Shown: positions 31,499 through 39,350 of the stretch, piece after piece | How the letters are laid out: each line of letters opens with the position of its first letter | Position numbering within the stretch: position 1 is the stretch's first letter | Position numbers and translations under genes: made by a program | Assembly: GCA_910587805.1 (NCBI GenBank) | Contig: CAJUNM010000017.1 | Span: 1 to 39,350, forward strand | Length of the DNA stretch: 39,350 nucleotides | Reading direction: 5' to 3' | Source of the DNA: an uncultured Christensenellaceae bacterium | GTDB lineage: Bacteria > Bacillota > Clostridia > Christensenellales > Pumilibacteraceae | The notes under the pieces: model-generated | Told to the model about the DNA's origin: nothing | The model's database searches: none | The model's input: the letters and a program-made list of their open reading frames with translations, nothing else

Positions 31499-31790
31499 AT
31501 TCACATCTATGATAGGTTTTGCGAAGCGCGCGGGAAAGATAGTCTACGGATACGATAATCTTTTGGGCGCACGGCGCGTAAAGCTTTATGCGGTCAGCAC
31601 TACCGCATCGGAAAAACTGCAACGGAATATGCAAATGCTCGCCGATAAGTTCTCGCGTCCGCTGGTCACGGCGGAACTTCTCGAAACGATAGTCGGCAAC
31701 AACTGCAAAGCGCTCGGCATAACCGACGCAAACATGGCAAAAGCAATGCTCGATTGTGCTGCGGGCAATGCGGACAGATACAGAATATAG
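31488..31790 (+). CDS. YlxQ, L7Ae/L30e-type RNA-binding protein
   Basis: A 100-residue protein of the L7Ae/L30e/YlxQ family, with the typical start SMIGFAKRAGKIVYGYDNLL and the central basic-to-hydrophobic layout ending in CKALGITDANMAKAML. These proteins bind K-turn RNAs; a clear cellular role in Bacillota is not settled. ATG 31488 overlaps rnpM by 11 bases with only a weak ribosome site, so coupling is likely. The rnpM-ylxQ-infB order is standard for this operon. Confidence 0.9.
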   Translation: MNDKFTSMIGFAKRAGKIVYGYDNLLGARRVKLYAVSTTASEKLQRNMQMLADKFSRPLVTAELLETIVGNNCKALGITDANMAKAMLDCAAGNADRYRI

Positions 31791-31808
31791 ATATATTCGG
31801 AGGGACTT

Positions 31809-34391
31809 TTGGACAACAACGAGATCGTAGCAAAGAGAAACGAGGAAAAAGGCAAGGAAGATTTCAAGAGACTTGCCGTGCTTTTGGAAGGCAAGGAGTT
31901 TTCCGAGTTTTTGGAGCGTGTTTCGGAAATAAGAAAGCGTGCGGATAAGCTGTACGCGGCGGGTCGTGCAAAGCAGGCTGCTATGCGCGAGGCTGTCGCG
32001 CGCGAAAAAGAGCGCGAACGCGAGCTTGCTATGGAGGCAGAGCTTGCGGCAAAAGCAAGCGCCGAGTCCGCTCAGCCCGTGTCGAACGTCTCTGAACTCG
32101 ACTCTGCGGAAAAAGCGGAAACGGCGGAAACGGCAAAGCCCGAACCCGTCGAAACGCATGCGGAGAGCGAAGCGAAGCCGACAGTTCCCGAATCCGAAAA
32201 TTCGGAGAAAAAGGAAGTCAAAACGGAGCAGTCCGAACCCGCGAAGCCCGCGGAAACGACGCGCACCGCTATACCGAGCTATATTCGCGGTGTTGTTCGT
32301 CATGCGCCAAAGCCGCCCGAGCGTCCCAGAGAGCCGCGCCCTAAAACGTCCGCGCAAGGCGGCGTAAGACCGTCGACGCGTCCGCAAGCGCCGCGACCCG
32401 TCGGCGCGCGCACGAGCACGGCAATGCCCAAGTTCGATCCGCCCGCCGCGCAAAGAAAGCGCGAACCTGCGGGTAAGAAGGCTTTTGCAAAGCCCGAGGA
32501 CAAGCGGCAGATGAGCAAACGCACGCTTATCCATCGCGGATATATACAGGAAAACGTAGAAGAAGAACGCATGGGCACGCGCAAGCTCAAAAACAAAAAG
32601 ATCAATAAAGTTGTGCCTTTTGCGCCCATAGTCATAGAAAATGCGGTCATTACTACCGAAAATTTAACGGTCAAAATACTTTCCGAAAAGATAGGAAAGA
32701 CCGCGCAAGAGATCATCAAGCAGCTTATGGAACTCGGGATCATGACCACTATAAATTCCGTGGTCGATTTCCCCACAATGCAGCTTGTTGCCGATGCGCT
32801 CGGCGTCAACATAGAGCTTAAGCTCGAAAAGACGAAAGAGGAAGAGCTTTTGGCGCTTCACTCCGAGCCGGACGCAGCCGAAAGCTTGCGCCCGCGTCCG
32901 CCGATCGTTACGGTAATGGGTCATGTCGATCACGGTAAAACGTCGTTGCTCGACGCCATCCGCAAGACGTCGGTCGCCGAAGGCGAGGCGGGCGGTATTA
33001 CGCAGCACATCGTCGCGTATTCCGTAGAGCTTACCGGTCAAAAGATAACGTTTTTGGATACGCCCGGACACGAGGCGTTTACCGAAATGCGCAGACGCGG
33101 CGCAATGGTCACCGATATTGCGGTGCTCATAGTTGCCGCCGACGACGGCGTTATGCCGCAGACGGTCGAGGCGATCAAGCATGCCAAAGAAGCGGGCGTG
33201 CCTATAGTAGTCGCGATAAACAAAATCGATAAACCCGGCGCTAACGCCGAGCGTATAAAACAGCAGCTTGCCGAGCATGAGCTTTTGCCCGAGGAGTGGG
33301 GCGGCGACGTGCCCATGATCCCTATTTCCGCAAAGAAGGGCACGGGCATAGACGACTTGCTCGAAAATATACTGTTCAAAGCGGAAGAGAAAGGACTTTC
33401 GGCTAACCCCGATCGCTATGCTCGCGGCTACGTTATAGAAGCGCGTCTCGATAAAGGCAGAGGTCCCATAGCGTCGGCGATAGTTCAAAACGGAACGTTG
33501 CACGTCGGCGACTTTATAGTATCCGGCAAAACGTACGGAAAGGTGCGTTCGCTCACCGACGACCGCGGAAACATCATCAAAGCCGCCGGTCCGTCCATGC
33601 CCGTGGCGGTTTACGGTCTTGCGCAAGTTCCTTCGGCGGGCGATCCGATAGTCGCGGTCGAAAGCGAAAAGATGGCGCGTCAGGTCATCGAGGAGCGTGC
33701 GGCTAAAGCGCGCGTGGAAATGCTCGAAAACGTGCCTACAACCGATCCGATGAAAGCATTTGAAAACGCGCCTACCGATAAGGAACGCGAGATACGGCTC
33801 ATAATCAAATCGGACGTTCAGGGTTCGAGCGAGGCGCTCAAAGACGCCGTGGTGAAACTCTCGAACGACGAAATAAAAATAAGCGTAGTTCATACGGGCG
33901 TCGGCAATATAAACAAGTCCGACGTAATGCTCGCCGACGTAGCGAAAGCGCGCATTATAGGCTTTAACGTAAAGCCCGACGGCGACGGACGTTCTTCCGC
34001 CGAGCGTCTTGGCGTAAGCATAAAGCTGTACAGCATAATTTACGATGTTATAGACGAGATCACGGCGGAGATAGAGTCTATGCTCGCGCCTAAGATGGTC
34101 GAACGTATCACCGGTAAAGCGCAGGTCCGCAGCATATTCAAAGTTTCGGGCGTCGGGATCGTTGCCGGTAGCTATGTGCAAACGGGCAAGATCGTTCGCG
34201 GCGGAAAAGCGAGACTTTACCGCGGCGGAAAACAGATATTCGACGGCAACATCGTCGGACTCAAACGGTTCAAGGACGACGCGAAGGAAGTCACGATCGG
34301 CTTGGAATGCGGTATCGCGCTCGGCGATTACACCGACTATCTCGAGGACGATATCATCGAGTGCTATGTCATCGAAAAGGAGACTAAGTGA
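31809..34391 (+). CDS. infB: translation initiation factor IF-2
   Basis: GTPase that brings initiator tRNA to the 30S subunit. The 860-residue protein has a long disordered N-terminal half rich in A, E, K and P (to about residue 270), an IF2_N module (VKILSEKIGKTAQEIIKQLM onward), the G domain from near residue 371 with GHVDHGKTSLLD, DTPGHEAFTEMRRRGA and NKIDKPGAN, and C-terminal domains II-IV ending in LEDDIIECYVIEKE. It uses TTG 31809 with a clear GGAGGG at 31799-31804. The gene overlaps rbfA (GTGA). Confidence 0.98.
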   Translation: MDNNEIVAKRNEEKGKEDFKRLAVLLEGKEFSEFLERVSEIRKRADKLYAAGRAKQAAMREAVAREKERERELAMEAELAAKASAESAQPVSNVSELDSAEKAETAETAKPEPVETHAESEAKPTVPESENSEKKEVKTEQSEPAKPAETTRTAIPSYIRGVVRHAPKPPERPREPRPKTSAQGGVRPSTRPQAPRPVGARTSTAMPKFDPPAAQRKREPAGKKAFAKPEDKRQMSKRTLIHRGYIQENVEEERMGTRKLKNKKINKVVPFAPIVIENAVITTENLTVKILSEKIGKTAQEIIKQLMELGIMTTINSVVDFPTMQLVADALGVNIELKLEKTKEEELLALHSEPDAAESLRPRPPIVTVMGHVDHGKTSLLDAIRKTSVAEGEAGGITQHIVAYSVELTGQKITFLDTPGHEAFTEMRRRGAMVTDIAVLIVAADDGVMPQTVEAIKHAKEAGVPIVVAINKIDKPGANAERIKQQLAEHELLPEEWGGDVPMIPISAKKGTGIDDLLENILFKAEEKGLSANPDRYARGYVIEARLDKGRGPIASAIVQNGTLHVGDFIVSGKTYGKVRSLTDDRGNIIKAAGPSMPVAVYGLAQVPSAGDPIVAVESEKMARQVIEERAAKARVEMLENVPTTDPMKAFENAPTDKEREIRLIIKSDVQGSSEALKDAVVKLSNDEIKISVVHTGVGNINKSDVMLADVAKARIIGFNVKPDGDGRSSAERLGVSIKLYSIIYDVIDEITAEIESMLAPKMVERITGKAQVRSIFKVSGVGIVAGSYVQTGKIVRGGKARLYRGGKQIFDGNIVGLKRFKDDAKEVTIGLECGIALGDYTDYLEDDIIECYVIEKETK

Positions 34392-34753
34392 ACGGTAACA
34401 GTCACAGACCGGAACGCGTTGCAAGCGTGATAAAACGCGCCGTAGCGGTGATTATCGAAAACGAACTGTCCGATCCGCGCATTCACGGCGTGAGCGTTGT
34501 CGATGCGGTAGTTACGAAAGATCTCAAAATGGCGAAGATATACGTATACATCGAGCATGACGATACCGACGCGCTCAAAGCATTGCAAAACAGCGCGGGG
34601 TATGTGCGCAGACTCCTTGCCGAACAGATCAAGGAAATGCGCGTCGTGCCTTCGCTCGTATTCGAGCTTGACAAGTCTCAGTCTTATTACGAGCGCATAG
34701 ATACTTTGATCAGGGGCTTGAGCAGTGAAAAACATAACGACGACAATAATTGA
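34388..34753 (+). CDS. rbfA: ribosome-binding factor A
   Basis: RbfA binds the 30S subunit near helix 1 during late maturation and cold adaptation. The 121-residue KH-fold protein shows RPERVASVIKRAVAVIIENELSDPRIHGVSVVDA and the DDTDALKALQNSAGYVRRLLAE segment. GTG 34388 overlaps the infB stop by four bases and has AAGGAGA at 34377-34383. It overlaps the next gene by 29 bases. Nothing is unusual about it. Confidence 0.96.
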   Translation: MNGNSHRPERVASVIKRAVAVIIENELSDPRIHGVSVVDAVVTKDLKMAKIYVYIEHDDTDALKALQNSAGYVRRLLAEQIKEMRVVPSLVFELDKSQSYYERIDTLIRGLSSEKHNDDNN

Positions 34754-35675
34754 CGCCATAAAAAGCAGTACCGACGTATTGGTTTGCGGGCACATTCGTC
34801 CCGACGGCGACTGCGTCGGTTCGGCGCTCGCAATGCGCCGAATATGTCGGAACTTGGGCAAATTCGCCGACGCCGTATGTGACGTCGACGATTTTGCGTC
34901 GTTTTTGTTTTTGCCCGATCGCGAGTTGTTTTGCAAACCGAGAAAGGAGTATTACGATCTGTTTATTGCCGTCGACTGCGCAACGGAGTCTCGGCTCGGC
35001 AAGTACAAGAACAATCTCGTCGAGGCTAAAAACAGTATTTATATCGATCATCATCCCGGAAATACGGGCTACGCCGAGATCAATTGTCTCGAGCCGGCGG
35101 CGTCGAGCACTTGCGCGATAATATACGAATTGTTCGAGGGTACGGGGCTTATCGACAAAGAAACGGCTACCATGCTGTACACCGGTTTGTCGACCGATAC
35201 GGGGCATTTTATGCACGCCAATACCGATGCGCGAGTGTTCGAGATAGCGGCGGAACTGTGTAGGCTCGGTGTAGACGTAGCGGAAGTAAATCACGGAATA
35301 TATTGCGATGTGAGCAAAAACAAACTGAAATTGACCGCGCGGACTCTCGAAGGAATGAGATTCTACGAGGGCGGGAAAATCGCGCTCATCACGATAACGC
35401 AAAACGATCTTGCCGAGTGCGGCTGCACTACGGAAGATACGGAAGGACTTATAGACAACGCCACGAGCGTGCACGGCGTGCAAATATCGATCGCCGTGTG
35501 CGAACAGCAAGGTAATATGTGTCGGGTGTCGTTGCGCTCGGTGCAAGCCGACGTTTCCAAAGTGGCGAACAAGTTCGGCGGAGGCGGGCATAAACTCGCA
35601 TCGGGCTGCATAATATCGGGCGCATGCGAGACGGTAGTGGAAAAGATCGCGGCGGCAGCCGCGTCGGCGTTGTGA
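34725..35675 (+). CDS. nrnA: DHH/DHHA1 phosphoesterase, NrnA-type oligoribonuclease/pAp phosphatase
   Basis: NrnA degrades nanoRNAs (2-5 nucleotides) and can remove the 3' phosphate of pAp; it replaces Orn in Bacillota. The 316-residue protein has DHH motif I CGHIRPDGD (H23, D27, D29), the DHH triad D108-H110, and the DHHA1 substrate-binding glycine cluster KFGGGGHKLASG near the C-terminus. The GTG start at 34725 lies inside rbfA with an AGGGG-type site. It often sits between rbfA and truB in Bacillota, as here. Confidence 0.95.
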   Translation: MKNITTTIIDAIKSSTDVLVCGHIRPDGDCVGSALAMRRICRNLGKFADAVCDVDDFASFLFLPDRELFCKPRKEYYDLFIAVDCATESRLGKYKNNLVEAKNSIYIDHHPGNTGYAEINCLEPAASSTCAIIYELFEGTGLIDKETATMLYTGLSTDTGHFMHANTDARVFEIAAELCRLGVDVAEVNHGIYCDVSKNKLKLTARTLEGMRFYEGGKIALITITQNDLAECGCTTEDTEGLIDNATSVHGVQISIAVCEQQGNMCRVSLRSVQADVSKVANKFGGGGHKLASGCIISGACETVVEKIAAAAASAL

Positions 35676-35676
35676 T

Positions 35677-36534
35677 ATGAACGGACTTATAAATCTGTAT
35701 AAGCCGACGGGCATGTCGTCTGCACAAGCGGTAGGCGCGGCTAAGCGCATACTCGGAGAAAAGACGGTGGGGCATATGGGTACGCTCGATCCCATGGCGC
35801 AGGGCGTGCTCGTGCTCGGCGTAGGCAAGTCCGCGAGATTGTTCGATTATCTGCTCGATAAAAGAAAATCTTATATTGCGAAGTTTACTTTCGGTTACGA
35901 GACCGATACGCTCGACGCATTGGGTACTGTCGTTGCCGAAACGAACGATATCCCGAGCATAGACGCGGTACAAGGCGCTATGCGGTCGCTCGTGGGCAGC
36001 TACGAGCAAATACCGCCCGTATACAGCGCAAAGCACGTCGACGGAAAACGCGCTTACAAGATCGCGCGAGGCGGCGGAAATGTTGAATTAAAGCCGGTAA
36101 AAGTGACTGTGTTCGACGCATGCCTGATAAGCCAGCCCAAGATAAACGAAGCGGTATTCCGTATCGACTGTTCGGCGGGCACTTACATAAGATCTATCTG
36201 TCGCGACGTTGCGAAGCTTTGCGGATCGCTTGCAACGCTTACGTTTTTGGAGCGTACCGCGTCGGGCGCGTTTAAGTCGGAAAACAGTATTACGCTCGAA
36301 AAACTCGAAGTCGAGCGTGCGAACGCGCTGATCCCGCCGCAAGACGTTATCGAGTTGCCGAAATACGAAGCGCCTTCGCAGCGATACGACGATCTGACGC
36401 ACGGACGCAAGATCGAATATCCGAACATATGCGGCGACGTCGCGGTATATTGCAGAAACGAGTTTTTCGGTATCGGAACTCGCGCAAGCGCCGACGGCTC
36501 GCTTAAAATAAAAACTTACTTAAAGGACGGTTGA
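35677..36534 (+). CDS. truB: tRNA pseudouridine-55 synthase
   Basis: TruB makes pseudouridine 55 in the tRNA T-loop, next to the base methylated by TrmFO (position 54) encoded far upstream. The 285-residue protein has the catalytic aspartate D38 in GHMGTLDPMAQGVL, the SYIAKFTFGYETDTLDALG block, and the thumb-loop and PUA-like C-terminus with CSAGTYIRSICRDVA. It starts at ATG 35677, one base after the nrnA stop, without a convincing ribosome site. The stop overlaps a possible TTG of ribF. Confidence 0.96.
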   Translation: MNGLINLYKPTGMSSAQAVGAAKRILGEKTVGHMGTLDPMAQGVLVLGVGKSARLFDYLLDKRKSYIAKFTFGYETDTLDALGTVVAETNDIPSIDAVQGAMRSLVGSYEQIPPVYSAKHVDGKRAYKIARGGGNVELKPVKVTVFDACLISQPKINEAVFRIDCSAGTYIRSICRDVAKLCGSLATLTFLERTASGAFKSENSITLEKLEVERANALIPPQDVIELPKYEAPSQRYDDLTHGRKIEYPNICGDVAVYCRNEFFGIGTRASADGSLKIKTYLKDG

Positions 36535-36536
36535 AT

Positions 36537-37421
36537 ATGAAAGAACTCGAAAGAGAACCCGTATGTCTCGCTCTCGGTTATTTCGACAGCGTGCACTTGG
36601 GTCATCGCAATTTGATCTCCGCGGCGCGAAAGTACGCGCTCGAGCACGGCATCGGCTGTGCCGTGGCTACTTTTTCAAACAATGCGTACAAACAATTCAA
36701 TCCCGACGGAAAGGTGGTTTATACATATTCCGAGCGTTGCACTTTGCTCGAGGGCATGTGCGATTACGTGTTGCCTATGCGTTTCGACTCGCGCATGAAA
36801 GGATACGACGCGGAACGGTTTTTGGATATTCTTACGGATAAGTACGATATAAAAGCGTTTGTTTGCGGCTACGATTATCTGTTCGGCGCGGGCGCAAAAG
36901 GCGACGCCGAATATCTCGAAAAATATTGCGCGGCGCATGGGCTTGACTGCATCGTAGCGGAAAAGTTCGAGCTTGACGGCAACCGCGTTTCCACTACGGA
37001 CGTAAAAGACTTGCTTTGCGACGGCGATATTGAGGGCGCAAACAAGCAGCTCGGCGCGCCGTTCATGCTTTGCGGCAAGGTGGTGCACGGGCGCGGCGCG
37101 GGAAGAATGTTCGATATACCCACCGCAAATCTCAAGCTCCCGTCGGACAAGCTTTTGCCTGCTTCGGGCGTGTACGGCTCTACGTGCGTAATAGACGATT
37201 CGGTATATTATGGCGCAACAAATATCGGCTCGCGCCCTACGTTCGGGCTGTCCAAAACGGTAGTCGAGATCATGATAAAAGATTTCTGCGATAATATTTA
37301 CGACAAAGATATTACGGTTTATCTGCATAAATATCTGCGTCCTACGCAAAAGTTCGATACGCCCGCGCTCTTATCGCGTCGAGTTCACGAGGATTTACGC
37401 TGGAGCGAACATAATGATTAA
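36537..37421 (+). CDS. ribF: bifunctional riboflavin kinase/FMN adenylyltransferase
   Basis: RibF makes FMN and FAD from riboflavin. From ATG 36537, 294 residues: the N-terminal adenylyltransferase has ALGYFDSVHLGH (a GxFDxxHxGH motif) and RVSTTDVKDLLCDGDIEGA; the C-terminal flavokinase has MLCGKVVHGRGAGRMFDIPTANL and the tail RPTFGLSKTVVEIM. The first glycine-aspartate motif reads GYFDS where many proteins have GNFDG. I choose ATG 36537 over TTG 36531 because AAAGGA is nine bases away. It is normally the last gene of this operon. The next gene overlaps it by eight bases. Confidence 0.95.
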   Translation: MKELEREPVCLALGYFDSVHLGHRNLISAARKYALEHGIGCAVATFSNNAYKQFNPDGKVVYTYSERCTLLEGMCDYVLPMRFDSRMKGYDAERFLDILTDKYDIKAFVCGYDYLFGAGAKGDAEYLEKYCAAHGLDCIVAEKFELDGNRVSTTDVKDLLCDGDIEGANKQLGAPFMLCGKVVHGRGAGRMFDIPTANLKLPSDKLLPASGVYGSTCVIDDSVYYGATNIGSRPTFGLSKTVVEIMIKDFCDNIYDKDITVYLHKYLRPTQKFDTPALLSRRVHEDLRWSEHND

Positions 37422-38256
37422 GATCGGACCTTCGGGCAACAGCGACGCGTTTTACGCGTCCGGACATAAACACACATACGAGGAAGGCAGATTTTTGCAC
37501 GAGCTCGGGCTGGATTGTTTCGAGTATTCGTTCGGGCGCGGCGTTTCCATGTCCGACGAAACGGCGAACAGAATAAAAAACGAGTTTGAAAAATACGGTA
37601 TCGAGATCAGCGCGCATGCACCGTATTACACCAACTTTTCAAATCCCGATCCCGAGATGATACAAAAGTCGATAGGCTACGTGTTGCAAACGCTTATCGC
37701 TTGCAATAAAATGGGCGGGAAACGCGCGGTGTTTCATCCCGCGGCATGCGGCAAGGCAAAGCGCGAAGACGCCGTTGCGGCAGCTAAATCAAACTTGAAA
37801 CTTTTGGCTGAAGCGTGCGAAAAACTCGATTTCGATTTTTTGGTGTGTCCAGAAACTATGGGTAAACTCAATCAGATAGGTACGGTTGAGGAAGTTGTGG
37901 ACTTTTGTCTTATTTACGACAAGTTTTGCCCGTGCTTCGATTTCGGACATATCAATTCGTATATGCACGGAGGCTTGAAGACGACGGACGATTACAGGCG
38001 CATTCTCGACTACACGATCGAAAAGCTCGGTTTCGAGCGCGCATCGAATATGCACGTGCATTTTTCAAAGATACAGTACGGCGATAAGGGCGAGATACGG
38101 CACTTGACTTTTGCCGACGACAAGTACGGACCTGAATACGCGCCGCTCGGTCGGCTTTTCGAGGAATACCGCATGAGTCCGTATATAGTTTGCGAGTCGG
38201 ACGGCACCATGACCGACGACGCGCTCACTATGAAAAAAATGCACGAAAACGCTTAA
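37414..38256 (+). CDS. endonuclease IV-like TIM-barrel protein (AP endonuclease family 2)
   Basis: A 280-residue TIM-barrel with the metal-ligand pattern of endonuclease IV: ISAHAPYYTN, FHPAACG, CPETMGKLNQIGT, CFDFGHINS, MHVHFSKIQYG and the final CESDGTMTDDA. This is the DNA repair nuclease that nicks at abasic sites, with three metals bound by His, Asp and Glu residues. It is close to Nfo but has a shorter N-terminus, so another sugar-phosphate isomerase-fold enzyme is conceivable. ATG 37414 overlaps ribF by eight bases, showing translational linkage. Its stop lies within the -35 box of the next promoter. Confidence 0.85.
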   Translation: MIKIGPSGNSDAFYASGHKHTYEEGRFLHELGLDCFEYSFGRGVSMSDETANRIKNEFEKYGIEISAHAPYYTNFSNPDPEMIQKSIGYVLQTLIACNKMGGKRAVFHPAACGKAKREDAVAAAKSNLKLLAEACEKLDFDFLVCPETMGKLNQIGTVEEVVDFCLIYDKFCPCFDFGHINSYMHGGLKTTDDYRRILDYTIEKLGFERASNMHVHFSKIQYGDKGEIRHLTFADDKYGPEYAPLGRLFEEYRMSPYIVCESDGTMTDDALTMKKMHENA

Positions 38257-38281
38257 CAAAACTCAAAATATATGTTATAAT
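38253..38281 (+). promoter_or_regulatory. promoter for the Xaa-Pro peptidase gene
   Basis: TTAACA (38253-38258), a 17-base spacer and perfect TATAAT (38276-38281) with TGT before it (extended -10). The -35 overlaps the stop of the preceding gene. A short inverted repeat GACCGA/TCGGTC (38290-38312) lies in the leader. Confidence 0.8.
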
Positions 38282-38328
38282 ACAATCGTGACCGATTTGT
38301 TTCGATTCGGTCGTTCGGAGGCTTTACG

Positions 38329-39350
38329 ATGGTAACTGCGGATCTGTTTGAAAAAAACGAAAAATTCGATGCGTTCGTTTTTATGGGCGAATCGAATAGG
38401 TTTTATTTTACGCGGATGGAAACATCGTTCGGCGCGGTGGTCATCGCCAAGGACGCGCAGTTTTTCATTACCGATTTCAGGTACGAGACCGAGGCGCGCG
38501 AAAAAGTAAAAGACTTCGAGATATTGATCACCACGTATGCGGATTTGTATAAGACGATCGCGGAAGTTCTCGACAGAGTTGGCGCGCAAACCGTCGGGTA
38601 CGAACAAAGCATGTCCGTCGGAGAATTCGGCGAATTCAAAGCCGCATTGAGCGCGTTCAAGCTCAAAGCCGCGGACAACGTGATCGCCGCAAAACGCGCG
38701 GTCAAAACGGACGAAGAGATCGGCTTTATCAAGATAGCGCAAGGTATAGCAGAACGCGCTTTGCAAAAAGCTATGTCGAGCGTAAAGGTCGGCGTCACGG
38801 AGCGCGAGCTTATGGCGGAGATCAATTACGAGATGATAAAAGGCGGCGCGGAGAAATATTCGTTCGAGACGATAGTCGCGTTCGGCGCGAACAGCGCGCA
38901 GCCGCACCACCACCCGAGCGATAAAAAACTCGTTTCCGGCGAGCTTATACTCGTTGATATGGGCGCAAAGTACAACGGTTATTGTTCGGACATGACGCGT
39001 ACGTTCTGTCCGGGCAACCCGGGAGAAACGCTCGCAAAAGTGTACGAGATAGTTAAAGAGGCGCAAGAGTACGCTATAAAATACATCAAAGCGGGCATGA
39101 CTGCGGGCGACGCGGACTCGCTCGCGCGCGAATATATCGATTCAAACGGATACGGTGATAAGTTCGGGCATTCGTTCGGGCACGGCGTGGGTATAGATAT
39201 TCACGAAGACCCGAGATTGGGCGCAGGCTCGGACGTAATTTTACTTCCCAACATGGTAATAACCGCAGAGCCGGGTATTTATATTCCCGAACTCGGCGGA
39301 GTACGTATAGAGGACATGCTCGTCGTAGGCGAAGAGGGCGTGACCGATAT
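38329..39350 (+). CDS. pepP: Xaa-Pro aminopeptidase (M24 metallopeptidase), truncated by the window edge
   Basis: The gene begins at ATG 38329 with CGGAGG at 38316-38321 and runs off the right edge, leaving about 340 residues. The N-terminal third is a creatinase-type domain (VFMGESNRFYFT, YEQSMSVGEFG). The M24 pita-bread domain then shows the metal ligands: two aspartates in LVDMGAKYNGYCSDMTRTF, the histidine in GHSFGHGVGIDIHEDPRLG, the glutamate in TAEPGIYIPE and the second in VRIEDMLVV. All five ligands are inside the window, so only a short C-terminal piece is missing. It cleaves N-terminal X-Pro bonds in peptides. PepQ-type dipeptidase is an alternative. Confidence 0.94.
   Translation, partial: MVTADLFEKNEKFDAFVFMGESNRFYFTRMETSFGAVVIAKDAQFFITDFRYETEAREKVKDFEILITTYADLYKTIAEVLDRVGAQTVGYEQSMSVGEFGEFKAALSAFKLKAADNVIAAKRAVKTDEEIGFIKIAQGIAERALQKAMSSVKVGVTERELMAEINYEMIKGGAEKYSFETIVAFGANSAQPHHHPSDKKLVSGELILVDMGAKYNGYCSDMTRTFCPGNPGETLAKVYEIVKEAQEYAIKYIKAGMTAGDADSLAREYIDSNGYGDKFGHSFGHGVGIDIHEDPRLGAGSDVILLPNMVITAEPGIYIPELGGVRIEDMLVVGEEGVTD

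Noticed and set aside
32664..34424. Long minus-strand reading frame (586 codons) opposite infB
   Set aside because: A shadow of IF-2, whose G-domain motifs are complete on the plus strand.

Overview
This window looks like a core chromosomal segment of a Bacillota, most likely a Clostridia-type anaerobe, of roughly balanced GC content. The evidence is gene order. In Bacillus subtilis the order dprA-topA-trmFO-(codV)-clpQ-clpY-...-rpsB-tsf-pyrH-frr-uppS-cdsA-dxr-rasP-(proS-polC)-rimP-nusA-ylxR-ylxQ-infB-rbfA-truB-ribC is classical, and this window follows the same backbone. The exact lineage cannot be fixed from the sequence alone; an uncultured gut Clostridia lineage is an inference. Almost everything reads left to right. 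The only convincing minus-strand gene is a 43-residue membrane peptide.

Layout. (1) 2-6861: the tail of a membrane protein (possibly a GT-C glycosyltransferase), then comM, dprA, topA and trmFO, tightly packed or overlapping. (2) 6911-17104: a consensus promoter starts hslV-hslU, followed by hisS, aspS, tcdA, rseC, glyA, iscR-like, iscS and rarA. The part from hisS onward replaces the codY/flagellar block found here in Bacillus. (3) 17105-18286: a small minus-strand gene bracketed by inverted repeats, then a ruvX-DUF1292 fusion with a cysteine-rich tail. (4) 18342-20363: promoter, structured leader, rpsB-tsf and a strong terminator. (5) 20364-27265: pyrH, frr, uppS, cdsA, dxr, rseP and ispG, linking UMP kinase and ribosome recycling to phospholipid and isoprenoid synthesis. 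(6) 27262-29361: where polC normally sits there is a shortened PolC-like protein that ends after its exonuclease domain, then an AT-rich lipoprotein gene with its own promoter. (7) 29421-38256: the rimP-nusA-rnpM-ylxQ-infB-rbfA-nrnA-truB-ribF operon plus an endonuclease-IV-like gene. (8) 38253 to the end: a promoter and a pepP-like Xaa-Pro peptidase gene cut by the right edge.

Most of the content is housekeeping. I found no CRISPR array, transposon, defence island or tRNA/rRNA gene. The unusual points are: the polC locus reduced to N-domain, OB-like region and exonuclease; the RuvX-DUF1292 fusion with an internal Shine-Dalgarno/ATG and a 12-cysteine tail; two GTG genes (ispG, ruvX) placed exactly where their promoters should start transcription, implying leaderless mRNAs; an unusual charged insertion in RseP built partly by an 18-base tandem duplication; a related spacer element duplicated before pyrH and frr; and the lone minus-strand mini-gene between palindromes.
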